A DNA stretch of 64,000 bases. Origin: Pantoea sp. alder81. Its GTDB lineage: Bacteria > Pseudomonadota > Gammaproteobacteria > Enterobacterales > Enterobacteriaceae. This document shows, piece after piece, positions 28,928 to 40,073 of this stretch. How positions within the stretch are numbered: position 1 is the first letter of the stretch; each line of letters opens with the position of its first letter. The translations under genes were made by a program, and so were the position numbers. The stretch covers positions 186,001 to 250,000 of the forward strand of contig NZ_JAIUDA010000002.1 in the NCBI RefSeq assembly GCF_020179835.1, read 5' to 3'. The notes below the pieces were generated by a model, which saw only the letters and a list, made by a program, of their open reading frames with translations, was not told the origin of the DNA and made no database searches.

Positions 28928-29359
28928 TCAGGTAAATTCTTCGATTGCCTGGCGGTTACTCCAGGACTTCGTCAGGGCTGCGGCAGCGGCAGGGTCGAGC
29001 CAGCACGCGGCCAGATGCTCGGTGAGCAGCAGGTCGCGCTCTTGCGGGAGTGCCAGCCGGAACCAGTGTTCACGGTTGTGCGTGGTACCGGGTGCGTAGC
29101 GATGGCGATAGTGCGGAAAGATTTCAAACTCAATGTGTTTGTGGCAATCATCCAGCACCAGCTGTTCGCCCGCAACGTCGATACCCAGCTCTTCTGACAC
29201 TTCGCGCTGTGCCGCCTGACGCGGGCTCTCACCCGCTTCGAGGCTGCCGGTCACGGATTGCCAGAAGCTTTCATCATCCCGTCGCTGCAGCATTAACACC
29301 CGGCCAGTATCTCGCGCAAAAATCACCACCAGCACTGAAACCGGATGTTTATAGCCCAT
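28928..29359 (-). CDS. nudB: Dihydroneopterin triphosphate diphosphatase NudB
   Basis: 143 residues (E. coli 150). The Nudix box GSLEAGESPRQAAQREVSEELGI occupies 38-60 with all metal-binding Glu residues. It hydrolyses dihydroneopterin triphosphate early in folate synthesis. The start overlaps the aspS stop by 1 base (TAATG), so it is translated with aspS. The C-terminus ends SNRQAIEEFT, a few residues shorter than E. coli. Confidence 0.95.
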   Translation of the reverse strand: MGYKHPVSVLVVIFARDTGRVLMLQRRDDESFWQSVTGSLEAGESPRQAAQREVSEELGIDVAGEQLVLDDCHKHIEFEIFPHYRHRYAPGTTHNREHWFRLALPQERDLLLTEHLAACWLDPAAAAALTKSWSNRQAIEEFT

Positions 29360-31140
29360 TACTTGTTCTCTGACTTTTCTTTCTTCGGTGCCACCAGAAT
29401 ACCGAGATCCAGCAGTGCCGCCGGGTTGGCTTCACTCGGTGCTTCGGTCATCAGGCATGCCGCTGCGGTGGTTTTCGGGAACGCGATAACATCACGGATG
29501 TTGTCAGTGCCCGTCAGCAACATCGTCAGACGATCGAGACCAAATGCCAGGCCCGCGTGCGGTGGTGTACCGTATTTCAGCGCGTCGAGCAGGAAGCCAA
29601 ATTTCTCACGCTGCTCTTCTTCGGTAATACCGAGAATGCTAAATACGGTCTGCTGCATTTTACCGTTGTGGATACGCACGGAACCGCCGCCCACTTCGTA
29701 ACCGTTGATCACCATATCGTAGGCATTGGCAACTGCCTGCGTGGGATCAACTGCCAGCTGTTCTGCGGTCAGCTCTTTCGGTGAGGTAAACGGGTGGTGC
29801 ATCGCTGCCAGGCCGCCCTCTTCATCCGCTTCAAACATCGGGAAGTCCACTACCCACAGCGGCGCCCACATGTTCTCATCGGTAATTTTCAGGTCGCGGC
29901 CCACTTTCAGACGCAGTGCACCCAGCGCATCTGTGACGATTTTGGCACGGTCAGCACCAAAGAAGATCAGATCGCCATCTTGTGCCGTGGTGCGGTTCAG
30001 AATCGCTTCGACGATTTCTGGCGTCAGGAACTTAGCCACCGGGCTCTGAACACCTTCAAAACCTTTCGCACGTTCGTTAATCTTCATCCACGCCAGACCT
30101 TTGGCGCCATAGATCTCTACAAATTTGGTGTACTCATCAATCTGCTTACGCGTCAGCGCTGCGCCGCCTGGCACACGCAGTGCGGCAACACGACCTTTCG
30201 AATCGTTAGCCGGGCCAGCGAACACCTGGAACTCCACGTTCTGCAGCAGGTCAGCGACATCGACCAACTCCATCGGGTTACGCAGGTCAGGCTTATCCGA
30301 ACCGTAGCGGCTCATCGCTTCGGCAAAGGTCATCTGCGGGAAGTCACCGAGATCCACGCCTTTCACGTCGATCCACAGTTCACGGATCAAACGCTCCATC
30401 TTTTCACGCACCTGCTCGGCGGTCATGAAAGAAGTTTCCACGTCGATCTGGGTGAATTCTGGCTGGCGGTCAGCACGTAAGTCTTCATCACGGAAGCATT
30501 TTACGATCTGATAGTAGCGGTCAAAACCGGACATCATCAGCAGCTGTTTGAACAGCTGAGGTGACTGCGGCAGTGCGTAGAATTTGCCTTTGTGCACACG
30601 GCTTGGCACCAGATAGTCACGCGCACCTTCTGGCGTGGCTTTGGTCAGCATCGGGGTTTCGATATCGAGGAAACCTTCGTTATCCATAAAGCGACGCACG
30701 AAGCTGGTGATTTTCGCACGGGTTTTCAGACGCTGGGCCATTTCCGGACGACGCAGGTCCAGATAGCGATAGGTAAGACGCGCTTCTTCGCTGTTGACCT
30801 GATTAGAGTCCAACGGCAGCGGTTCAGCACGGTTGATAATGTTCAGCGCGTGGGCAAACACTTCGATGTCGCCGGTGGCCATATCACTGTTGCGGTTCTT
30901 CTCATCGCGCGCACGCACGGTGCCGGTGATCTGGATGCAGAATTCGTTACGCAGTTCAGAGGCCAGCTGGAAAGCGTCCTGATGATCGGCGTCGAAGAAT
31001 ACCTGAGCGATACCTTCACGGTCGCGCATATCGATAAAAATCAGGCTGCCCAGATCGCGACGGCGGTTAACCCAACCGCAGAGAGTGACTTGCTGACCCA
31101 CGTGAGACAGATTGAGCTGTCCGCAATATTCTGTACGCAT
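29359..31140 (-). CDS. aspS: Aspartyl-tRNA synthetase
   Basis: 593 residues (E. coli 590). Class II synthetase with an N-terminal OB-fold anticodon-binding domain ([31 protein letters not shown]), motif 2 around [18 protein letters not shown], the bacterial GAD insertion, and motif 3 [15 protein letters not shown]. First gene of the aspS-nudB unit, divergent from yecE. Confidence 0.97.
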   Translation of the reverse strand: MRTEYCGQLNLSHVGQQVTLCGWVNRRRDLGSLIFIDMRDREGIAQVFFDADHQDAFQLASELRNEFCIQITGTVRARDEKNRNSDMATGDIEVFAHALNIINRAEPLPLDSNQVNSEEARLTYRYLDLRRPEMAQRLKTRAKITSFVRRFMDNEGFLDIETPMLTKATPEGARDYLVPSRVHKGKFYALPQSPQLFKQLLMMSGFDRYYQIVKCFRDEDLRADRQPEFTQIDVETSFMTAEQVREKMERLIRELWIDVKGVDLGDFPQMTFAEAMSRYGSDKPDLRNPMELVDVADLLQNVEFQVFAGPANDSKGRVAALRVPGGAALTRKQIDEYTKFVEIYGAKGLAWMKINERAKGFEGVQSPVAKFLTPEIVEAILNRTTAQDGDLIFFGADRAKIVTDALGALRLKVGRDLKITDENMWAPLWVVDFPMFEADEEGGLAAMHHPFTSPKELTAEQLAVDPTQAVANAYDMVINGYEVGGGSVRIHNGKMQQTVFSILGITEEEQREKFGFLLDALKYGTPPHAGLAFGLDRLTMLLTGTDNIRDVIAFPKTTAAACLMTEAPSEANPAALLDLGILVAPKKEKSENK

Positions 31141-31373
31141 AACGTATCCTTTTAACTTCGCCGCTGCTGCCAGACAACATCAGGCCGCGTAACCTTATGA
31201 GATGCTGTCGCAAAAAAGGCGGCTATTATAATGGAAAAACCCAGGCAGGATAAGTAGAGCCAGATCAAAGCGGACAAAACATTGTGGTTTATCGCGCGGT
31301 TTTTCCTGCCAACATCAAAACAGGGTACATTACCCGACACATTCCCGCCCGCAAAAGGATTCAGGAGTCGCGT

Positions 31374-33966
<2,593 letters not shown>

Positions 33967-33969
33967 TAC

Positions 33970-34590
33970 TTAACGCCGCGACAGCGCCAGCTTCGCGGCG
34001 AAACCAATAAACACGCAGCCGGTTAAACGATCCATCACTTTCAGCACCGTCGGACGACGCAGATGCGCCGCAAAATACTGGCTGCCGCCAATCAACACCG
34101 CATTCCATACCAGACCAATCAGCATGTGGGTTAACGCCATCAAGGTACACCACAGCGCCACTGACGCACCGGCCGGAATAAACTGCGGCAGGAAAGTGAC
34201 ATAAAATACGCCGACTTTTGGATTTAGCAGATTGCCGAATAATCCTCGCGAGAAGCAGGCGAAATAGCTCTGCTCTTTGCCTTGCACATTCTGGCTCTCC
34301 TCCGCCTGGGTGCGGGGATTCAGCAGCAGTTTGACCCCGAGATATAACAGATATGCTGCGCCGACCCACTTCAGCAGGTTATAGGCCATTTCAGAAGCCA
34401 GCAGCAGCGCGCCGAGCCCCAGCCCCACAGCAACGCCCCACACCAGACAACCCATGGTGACGCCCAATGCGGTGGCTGATGCCCGTTTCCAGCCCTGTGC
34501 GGCTGCGGATCGTAGTACCAGCGCGGTATCGAAGCCTGGCGTCAACGTCAGTATGGTAATGGCAAAAAGAAAAGAGAAAATCAGTGTCAT
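33970..34590 (-). CDS. LysE/RhtB-family amino-acid exporter
   Basis: 206 residues with six hydrophobic segments. Family signatures: TLTPGFDTALVLRSAAAQGWK near the start (the usual TPGP is TPGF here), a basic cytosolic loop around 90-115, and FSRGLFGNLLNPKVGVFYVTFLPQF after it. LysE/RhtB proteins export amino acids such as lysine, threonine, homoserine or leucine; the substrate cannot be read from sequence. It lies in a block that replaces the E. coli torYZ genes between cmoB and cutC. Confidence 0.88.
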   Translation of the reverse strand: MTLIFSFLFAITILTLTPGFDTALVLRSAAAQGWKRASATALGVTMGCLVWGVAVGLGLGALLLASEMAYNLLKWVGAAYLLYLGVKLLLNPRTQAEESQNVQGKEQSYFACFSRGLFGNLLNPKVGVFYVTFLPQFIPAGASVALWCTLMALTHMLIGLVWNAVLIGGSQYFAAHLRRPTVLKVMDRLTGCVFIGFAAKLALSRR

Positions 34591-34765
34591 AGCAAGCTCC
34601 CTGTCAGTTCGCCGCTATCTTAACCTTGCTGCAACATCCTGACGATAGTTACCTTCCGTCATCAATTGATAATAATTCTCAACTTGCCAGTAATGGTTAA
34701 ATCTCCGTCATTTTTCTGTGTCACTTTATCGGCAACGGCTTTTCTCACATCAAGGAGTTGTCGCT

Positions 34766-35863
34766 ATGAGTAAATTCATTTTTTCTTCTCCGCGTAAATA
34801 TGTTCAAGGCGCCGGTGTATTAGATGAACTGGGAACCTATGTGGCCGAACTGGGTCAGCATGCGTTTCTGGTCGCCGATGACATCGTCTGGAAGCTGATC
34901 GGTGAACGCACGCAGAAAACGTTAAAAGCGGCGGGCATTGAGTTCAGCTGGCAGCAGTTTAATGGTGAAGCCTCCAGCAATGAGATCAATCGCTTAACGC
35001 AACTGGCTAAAGCGCAAGGCAGTAACGTGGTGGTGGGACTTGGTGGTGGTAAAACGCTGGACACGGTGAAAGCCATTGCGGATGAGCTTAAGCAACCGGT
35101 CGCCATCGTGCCGACCGTGGCCTCAACCGATGCGCCCTGCAGCGCCTTGTCCGTGATCTATTCCGACAGCGGCGTATTCGAAAGCTATCGCTTCTACAGC
35201 AAAAACCCGGATCTGGTGCTGGTGGATACCGCTGTTTGCGCCGGTGCGCCAGCACGTTTGTTCGCCTCAGGCATTGCCGATGGTCTGGCAACCTGGGTTG
35301 AGGCTCAGGCCGTGCTGCGCTCGCACGCCAAATCGATGGTCAATGGCGATCCCACCATTGCAGGCACCGCGATTGCGCGTGCCTGCGAAGAGACATTACT
35401 GACCTGGGGTTACAGTGCGTACACCGCGGTGAGTGAAAAACGCGTGACGCCAGCCGTGGAAGCGGTGGTGGAAGCCAATACCCTGCTTTCAGGTCTTGGC
35501 TTTGAGAATGCCGGATTGGCTGGCGCGCACGCCATTCATAATGGCTTCACCGCGATTGATGGTGATATCCATCATCTGACGCACGGCGAGAAAGTCGCTT
35601 ACGGCACGCTGACGCAAATGGTGCTCGAACAACGTCCGGATGAGGAGATTGCGCGCTATATCCGCTTCTACCGTTCCATCAAAATGCCAACCACGTTGAA
35701 AGAGCTGCATTTGGAGAACGAATCCTGGGAGAATCTGCTGCGCGTCGGGGCGCTGGCGAACAGCGAGGGAGACACACTGAAAAACCTCAACCCGAACCTG
35801 TCGCCAGAAGACATTGCCAACGCGATTGTGGCAGTCGATGCCTTCAGTAGAACTGTGCAGTAA
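34766..35863 (+). CDS. gldA: Glycerol dehydrogenase GldA
   Basis: 365 residues from the ATG at 34766 (AAGGAGTTGTCGCT upstream); a 16-codon upstream frame is rejected. Iron-containing alcohol dehydrogenase family; the enzyme oxidises glycerol to dihydroxyacetone with NAD+. NAD site VVGLGGGKTLDT at 89-100; zinc ligands Asp172 in FASGIADGL, His255 in LAGAHAIHNG and a His in HHLTHGEK (269-273). In E. coli gldA is in an unrelated place next to a fructose-6-phosphate aldolase gene; here it is alone, flanked by an exporter and an orphan. Confidence 0.92.
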   Translation: MSKFIFSSPRKYVQGAGVLDELGTYVAELGQHAFLVADDIVWKLIGERTQKTLKAAGIEFSWQQFNGEASSNEINRLTQLAKAQGSNVVVGLGGGKTLDTVKAIADELKQPVAIVPTVASTDAPCSALSVIYSDSGVFESYRFYSKNPDLVLVDTAVCAGAPARLFASGIADGLATWVEAQAVLRSHAKSMVNGDPTIAGTAIARACEETLLTWGYSAYTAVSEKRVTPAVEAVVEANTLLSGLGFENAGLAGAHAIHNGFTAIDGDIHHLTHGEKVAYGTLTQMVLEQRPDEEIARYIRFYRSIKMPTTLKELHLENESWENLLRVGALANSEGDTLKNLNPNLSPEDIANAIVAVDAFSRTVQ

Positions 35864-35871
35864 AAGAGGTT

Positions 35872-35891
35872 GGGCGCACCACGGTGCGCCC
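35872..35891. terminator. Hairpin between convergent gldA and the exported-protein gene
   Basis: An 8-bp stem (GGGCGCAC / GTGCGCCC) with tetraloop CACG lies 8 bp after the gldA stop. On the minus strand it is followed by AACCTCTTTT; on the plus strand there is no T-run. Confidence 0.55.
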
Positions 35892-35904
35892 GGATCAACT
35901 GCGT

Positions 35905-36765
35905 TTACTCCCCGTCATCCGCTACGGCGGGCGGGCGATCCCAGTACTGATATTTGTACGCAGAGCTCAGGTGGCGCTCGATTGTGCCTTTGGCAAACAC
36001 CTCGGTTTCATGCAGGTAACTCAGCGTGCAGTTACCGACCTCATCCCATAACTGACACTCATCAACTGAACTCAAAGTACTCACCGGCGTGGTGGCGAAG
36101 CCGTTAAGTCTTAACTCGCGCCACTGCTTATCGTAACTGTAGGTATCTTTGCCGCGTGCGCTCGATGATGAAGTCACCAACCCTTGTGGATTCCAGCGCC
36201 AGCGGCTCTCGCCGTTAGTCATCACATCACTGCCGCGCGCGACGCTTTTCTCCAGGCGAAAATGTTTGTCATAGCGGTAAGTGGTATCGGTAAAGCCATC
36301 TTTCCCCATGCTGGTGAATTTATCGGAAGAGCTGATGATGTTGCCATGCTGACCAATTTGCCAGCTGATGGTGCCCTGACGGTTGTCCACCACTTCCTCT
36401 TTGCCCGCTCTCACCACTTTGACCAGATAGGCATACTCCGCCACCCAACCACGCTGCACGCGGGCGATGTGTTGTTCCATAGTCAGCACCACGTTGCCTT
36501 CGTTCTTGTCATACGTGATGTCGGCAACCATCAGATCCCCGCACTGATCGAACTGTCCCAGCACGCGTTTTTGCGAATCAACATCTTTACCGAATTCCCC
36601 CGCCACCACCTGGCGTACCGCGCCTTTGGCATCACCACCCAGCATGATCCAGTTGTTGCTGCTGGTAATATTTTTGCTCATAGGCGGACAGGCAGTGCTC
36701 ACCGCCAGCGCTGAACCAGACAAGGGGAACAACAGCACTAAAACAGCACAAGAGTAGGATTTCAT
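35905..36765 (-). CDS. Exported orphan protein
   Basis: 286 residues with a clear signal peptide (MKSYSCAVLVLLFPLSGSALA). The mature protein has scattered cysteines (TACPP, QFDQCGD, VDECQLW, GNCTLSY) that could form disulfides, and several short Tyr-Asp strand repeats (TYRYDKHFRLEKS, TYSYDKQWRELRL) reminiscent of YD-type beta strands and loosely of E. coli YnfC. No enzyme motif is seen. It is probably periplasmic, an inference from the signal peptide without a lipobox. Its neighbours give no functional hint. Confidence 0.6.
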   Translation of the reverse strand: MKSYSCAVLVLLFPLSGSALAVSTACPPMSKNITSSNNWIMLGGDAKGAVRQVVAGEFGKDVDSQKRVLGQFDQCGDLMVADITYDKNEGNVVLTMEQHIARVQRGWVAEYAYLVKVVRAGKEEVVDNRQGTISWQIGQHGNIISSSDKFTSMGKDGFTDTTYRYDKHFRLEKSVARGSDVMTNGESRWRWNPQGLVTSSSSARGKDTYSYDKQWRELRLNGFATTPVSTLSSVDECQLWDEVGNCTLSYLHETEVFAKGTIERHLSSAYKYQYWDRPPAVADDGE

Positions 36766-36843
36766 GAATGTTATCCGCGCTAAGCCATAGAGTAATCAAA
36801 GCATCTTTTTTAACAATGCGCTATCAACGGCTATACGGCAGAC

Positions 36844-36874
36844 AAAAAGAACCCCAGCAAAATTCACTGGGGTT
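36844..36874 (-). terminator. Terminator of cutC
   Basis: On the minus strand an 8-bp stem (AACCCCAG / CTGGGGTT) with a 9-nt loop is followed by CTTTTTG, about 60 bp past the cutC stop. Confidence 0.75.
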
Positions 36875-36934
36875 TGGTACTTGCAAACATCACGTCAGAG
36901 TTTTGGCGTGCTGCGCGGCAAAAGGAGTGCGAAC

Positions 36935-37687
36935 TCAGGCGACACGAACAGCGGTCATTTCCAGCATACTTTTCATCGCTTCGACCACATCGCCGTCGAC
37001 ACAAGTTCGGCTAAATTCATCGACTTCTGCTTCGGAGCACATGGAGACACCGGCTTTACGGTAGCGCATCGGGGAAGCAACAAGTCGGCTGGCGGAGCTG
37101 TGTACTTCCTGCAGACCACTATCGATAAATTTCTGCAAATTGCTCAAGCGTACACCCGCACCGGCCATAATAATTGGACCCGTACTGACTTCATTTAGTT
37201 CCCGCAACAATGCAATTCCGGTCTCCGCACTTTGCTGCTGACCGGAGGTCAAAATACGGGCAACACCTAAATCTGACAACATGTCCAGCGCGCGTTTGGG
37301 GCTGTGGCACAAATCAAACGCGCGATGAAAAGTCACCGCCATGCCATCGCACAGCGCCATAATCTGCCGCATCCGCGTGATATCAACGTGGGCATCTTCA
37401 TCCAGCATGCCAATCACCACGCCAGGGAAACCTAATTCACGCATCAGCGCGACATCGGATTTCATCACCTCAAATTCCTGTGCGGTGTAACAAAAATCGC
37501 CGCCACGGGGGCGAACAATCGGGTGAACCGGGATAGAGAGTTCACGTTGGGCGGCTTCCAGCAAGCCAGCCGACGGCGTCAGCCCGCCTTCACGTGGGGC
37601 ACTGCACAGTTCCACGCGATCGGCACCGGACTGCTGTGCAGTCATTGCACAGTCGATGCCGTAACAACAAATTTCCAGTTTCGTCAT
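36935..37687 (-). CDS. cutC: CutC, copper homeostasis family TIM-barrel protein
   Basis: 250 residues (E. coli CutC 248). Family blocks: [35 protein letters not shown] at the N-terminus, [34 protein letters not shown] and ILTSGQQ. Originally linked to copper tolerance and able to bind Cu(I); in enterobacteria the phenotype is weak and may act through a nearby small RNA. It precedes a MalY-like lyase gene, which E. coli lacks at this spot. Confidence 0.94.
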   Translation of the reverse strand: MTKLEICCYGIDCAMTAQQSGADRVELCSAPREGGLTPSAGLLEAAQRELSIPVHPIVRPRGGDFCYTAQEFEVMKSDVALMRELGFPGVVIGMLDEDAHVDITRMRQIMALCDGMAVTFHRAFDLCHSPKRALDMLSDLGVARILTSGQQQSAETGIALLRELNEVSTGPIIMAGAGVRLSNLQKFIDSGLQEVHSSASRLVASPMRYRKAGVSMCSEAEVDEFSRTCVDGDVVEAMKSMLEMTAVRVA

Positions 37688-37772
37688 ACCTTGCTCCTTT
37701 TCATGACTTCTGGCTCGGGAGGATGGCTTAAGTTAGTCTGCTTAATGGGACAGTTTACGTGGAAACCTCACT

Positions 37773-38912
37773 ATGGCATTCGATTTTGATCAATGGATAG
37801 ACCGTCGTCACAGCGATAGTTTGAAATGGCACAAATATGGTGATCGCGATGTGCTGCCATTATGGGTTGCAGATACGGATTTTCGCTCGCCAAACTGCAT
37901 TATTGAGGCCATTAAAAAACGCGTTGAGCACGGTGTTTTCGGCTATGGCGGCACGCCCACGGGATTGATTGATATCACTGTTTCCCGCCTGGCGCAGCGC
38001 TACCACTGGCATATTCAACCGGAATGGATCGTCATGCTGCCTGGCGTTGTCAGCGGCCTCAATCTTTCGGTCCGGGCATTTACTGAAGCCGGCCAGCGCA
38101 CGGTGGCACCGACGCCAATTTATCCGCCGTTTCGCGCCGCCTCTAAACTCGCCGAGCGCGAGCAGGTCAATTTGCCGCTGCGTTTACAGCAAGACCGTTG
38201 GGTCGTCGATTTCGAAACGGATGCGCTGCAGGGTAATGAACGCCTGCTGATGTTGTGTAACCCGCAGAACCCCGGCGGCACCGTCTATCGCCGTGAGGAG
38301 CTGGAAGCGCAACTGGCTTTTGCTCAGCAACACGATTTGATCGTTTGTTCTGACGAAATTCACTGTGATTTGATTCTGTCGCCGGATGCACACCATATTC
38401 CCTTTGCGGCATTAAGTGATGATGCAGCACAGCGCAGCATTACGCTGATATCACCGTCGAAAACCTTCAACATTGCCGGTCTGGGCGCCTCGATGGCGAT
38501 TATTCCCAATCCTGAGTTACGCAAACGTTTTAAGCAGGTGCGCGAAGGCATTGTGCCTGGGGTCGATATCCTGGCGTTAGTGGCAGCAGAAGCGGCCTGG
38601 CGTGATGGTGATGCGTGGCTGGAGGCGCAAATCCATTACCTGCGAGCGAATCGCGACTGGCTGGTGGCGCAAGTCAATGCGCTTCCCGAACTGCAGATGA
38701 ACTTGCCGGAAGCCACCTATCTCGGTTGGATTGACGCCAGCCAGCTGGATGTGGCCAGTCCCGCTCTTTATTTTGAGAAACACGGCCTCGGTTTTTCACC
38801 CGGCCGCGATTTCGGCGATGACAACTTTGTGCGCTTTAACTTCGGCTGTACGCGCGCCCTGCTGGAACAGGCGGTAAGCCGATTGCACAGCGCGGTCATC
38901 GCACGACGTTAG
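37773..38912 (+). CDS. MalY/PatB-type cystathionine beta-lyase
   Basis: 379 residues, class I/II PLP-dependent aminotransferase fold of the MalY/PatB branch. N-terminal FDFDQWIDRRHSDSLKWHKYG and LPLWVADTDFRSP are diagnostic; the Schiff-base Lys is Lys230 in LISPSKTFNIAGL, with the PLP Asp in CSDEIHCDL. Likely activity is beta-elimination of cystathionine or related C-S substrates. No MalX-like transporter or mal-type regulator is adjacent, so a maltose link is not suggested. Its stop overlaps the convergent yecM stop by 4 bp. Confidence 0.88.
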   Translation: MAFDFDQWIDRRHSDSLKWHKYGDRDVLPLWVADTDFRSPNCIIEAIKKRVEHGVFGYGGTPTGLIDITVSRLAQRYHWHIQPEWIVMLPGVVSGLNLSVRAFTEAGQRTVAPTPIYPPFRAASKLAEREQVNLPLRLQQDRWVVDFETDALQGNERLLMLCNPQNPGGTVYRREELEAQLAFAQQHDLIVCSDEIHCDLILSPDAHHIPFAALSDDAAQRSITLISPSKTFNIAGLGASMAIIPNPELRKRFKQVREGIVPGVDILALVAAEAAWRDGDAWLEAQIHYLRANRDWLVAQVNALPELQMNLPEATYLGWIDASQLDVASPALYFEKHGLGFSPGRDFGDDNFVRFNFGCTRALLEQAVSRLHSAVIARR

Positions 38913-39463
38913 CCTTGTTCACTGGCGACAATCTCTTCCAGTCGCCACGGATGAAACTTGATAGTGGTTTGCCCGTCCGTCACCGCCAGAGTCGGGTTGG
39001 GCAGACGCTCATTTTCCCCTTTCGGCGCGCTGGTTTTGAAGGAGATGCCTGGCTGTGTCAACGCCTGGTCGGAGAGCAGCGCCATCGCGCGCATGCCCAA
39101 GGTTTCTGGCTCACCGCGCAAGACAATTTCCACATGTTCCCAACCTTCATGACGATACAATTTCTCACCCGGCCAGGGTAACTCAATCACATCGACCTGT
39201 CTGCCCGCGAGGCTCAGCGGCTGATGCAGTTTGAATAAGCAAATGGGGCGTCCATTGATCATGGCCTCGGAAAACAGCTGCCCAATTTGCTGTAAACCCG
39301 CTTTCCAGCGTTCGGCAGTGGCGAACTGATGGCAACGAACGGCAATATGGTCAACCTCATGTTCTGCCCATTCCAGCCCTAATCGTTCAGCAAATTGCTG
39401 CAAAGCCAGCTCAAAGCGAGTCAGGTCTTTTTCTAAATCACTCAATTCCGAAGGAAAATGCAT
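38909..39463 (-). CDS. yecM: YecM, VOC-superfamily protein
   Basis: 184 residues (E. coli YecM 188). Conserved blocks DHIAVRCHQFATAERWKAGL, INGRPICLFKLHQPL, IELPWPGEKLYRHEGWEHVEIVL and ERLPNPTLAVTDGQTTIKFHPW define the YecM family, whose fold resembles vicinal-oxygen-chelate isomerases. A metal-binding role is inferred from structure of the family; substrate unknown. GGAGTTAAAGG precedes the start. Located before argS as in E. coli. Confidence 0.93.
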   Translation of the reverse strand: MHFPSELSDLEKDLTRFELALQQFAERLGLEWAEHEVDHIAVRCHQFATAERWKAGLQQIGQLFSEAMINGRPICLFKLHQPLSLAGRQVDVIELPWPGEKLYRHEGWEHVEIVLRGEPETLGMRAMALLSDQALTQPGISFKTSAPKGENERLPNPTLAVTDGQTTIKFHPWRLEEIVASEQG

Positions 39464-39782
39464 CCTTTAACTCCATAAACGTCGATATCAGTTCAGTTAT
39501 TTTAATCAATGAATTCGTGGGTCAGCCGCGGATTACGCTTGACAAAATTGTCGGATTCCTCCGATTAAGCCTCAGAAAGCGCCTAAAACCGCCTAAACAC
39601 CCCCTCTAATTAGGATTAATCCCCCAATCAGGGCCAGAAGTTACTTTATGAAAGTGGGTTAAACCTCTGTTATTATTAACGATAATTAATACAATGAGAT
39701 AAATCTTATTTCAGTTGCAAACAATTGCAGCTTGATACCCTTTCTTATAAATTTGTGTTTCACAACTACAAGGAATGGCTCT
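39464..39782. other. yecM upstream intergenic region
   Basis: 319 bp of AT-rich DNA between the divergent yecM and the 40-residue peptide gene. It must hold both promoters. I see no confident -35/-10 pair, repeat or ORF. Confidence 0.6.
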
Positions 39783-39905
39783 ATGTCTATGCTCATTGTT
39801 GTCGCGGTCCTGATTGCATTGATGGGATTTGCAATTTCCCGCCACTGGAAGGTGCGTGAAGACAAAAGCGTTAAAAATCCTCGTCGTCACCCGCGTCGCC
39901 GTTAA
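39783..39905 (+). CDS. 40-residue single-span membrane peptide
   Basis: The ATG at 39783 has AAGGAATGG about 6-8 nt upstream. The product starts with one hydrophobic helix (MSMLIVVAVLIALMGFAIS) followed by a strongly basic tail rich in Lys, Arg and His (KNPRRHPRRR), consistent with an inner-membrane peptide with its tail in the cytosol. The stop lies inside a small CGCCG-TTAAT-CGGCG hairpin. No family is recognised. Located between yecM and argS. Confidence 0.6.
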   Translation: MSMLIVVAVLIALMGFAISRHWKVREDKSVKNPRRHPRRR

Positions 39906-39949
39906 TCGGCGCGCGGGTTGCTCTTACCCACCATTGCGCATGCTAAAAG

Positions 39950-39978
39950 CTGACGCACTTTAACATTTCACGTATACT
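39950..39978 (+). promoter_or_regulatory. Sigma-70 promoter of argS
   Basis: CTGACG (-35, 4 of 6) and TATACT (-10, 5 of 6) are separated by 17 bp. The inferred start near 39985 gives an argS leader of about 90 nt. Confidence 0.65.
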
Positions 39979-39996
39979 TCCCCTCTTATTTTTCCG

Positions 39997-40053
39997 TCCC
40001 GCCGCGCTGTTGCGGGATGAAGGCATCGGCTCGCCGCCCGTGGCGGGCCTTTT
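39997..40053 (+). promoter_or_regulatory. Two tandem hairpins in the argS leader
   Basis: Hairpin one has a 6-bp stem TCCCGC / GCGGGA with a 9-nt loop (39997-40017). Hairpin two has GCCCG / CGGGC with loop TGG and is followed by CTTTTC (40036-40053), a weak terminator shape. They lie between promoter and start codon, so attenuation or mRNA stabilisation is possible; evidence is structural only. Confidence 0.4.
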
Positions 40054-40073
40054 CAGCATATGAAGGTAACGCG

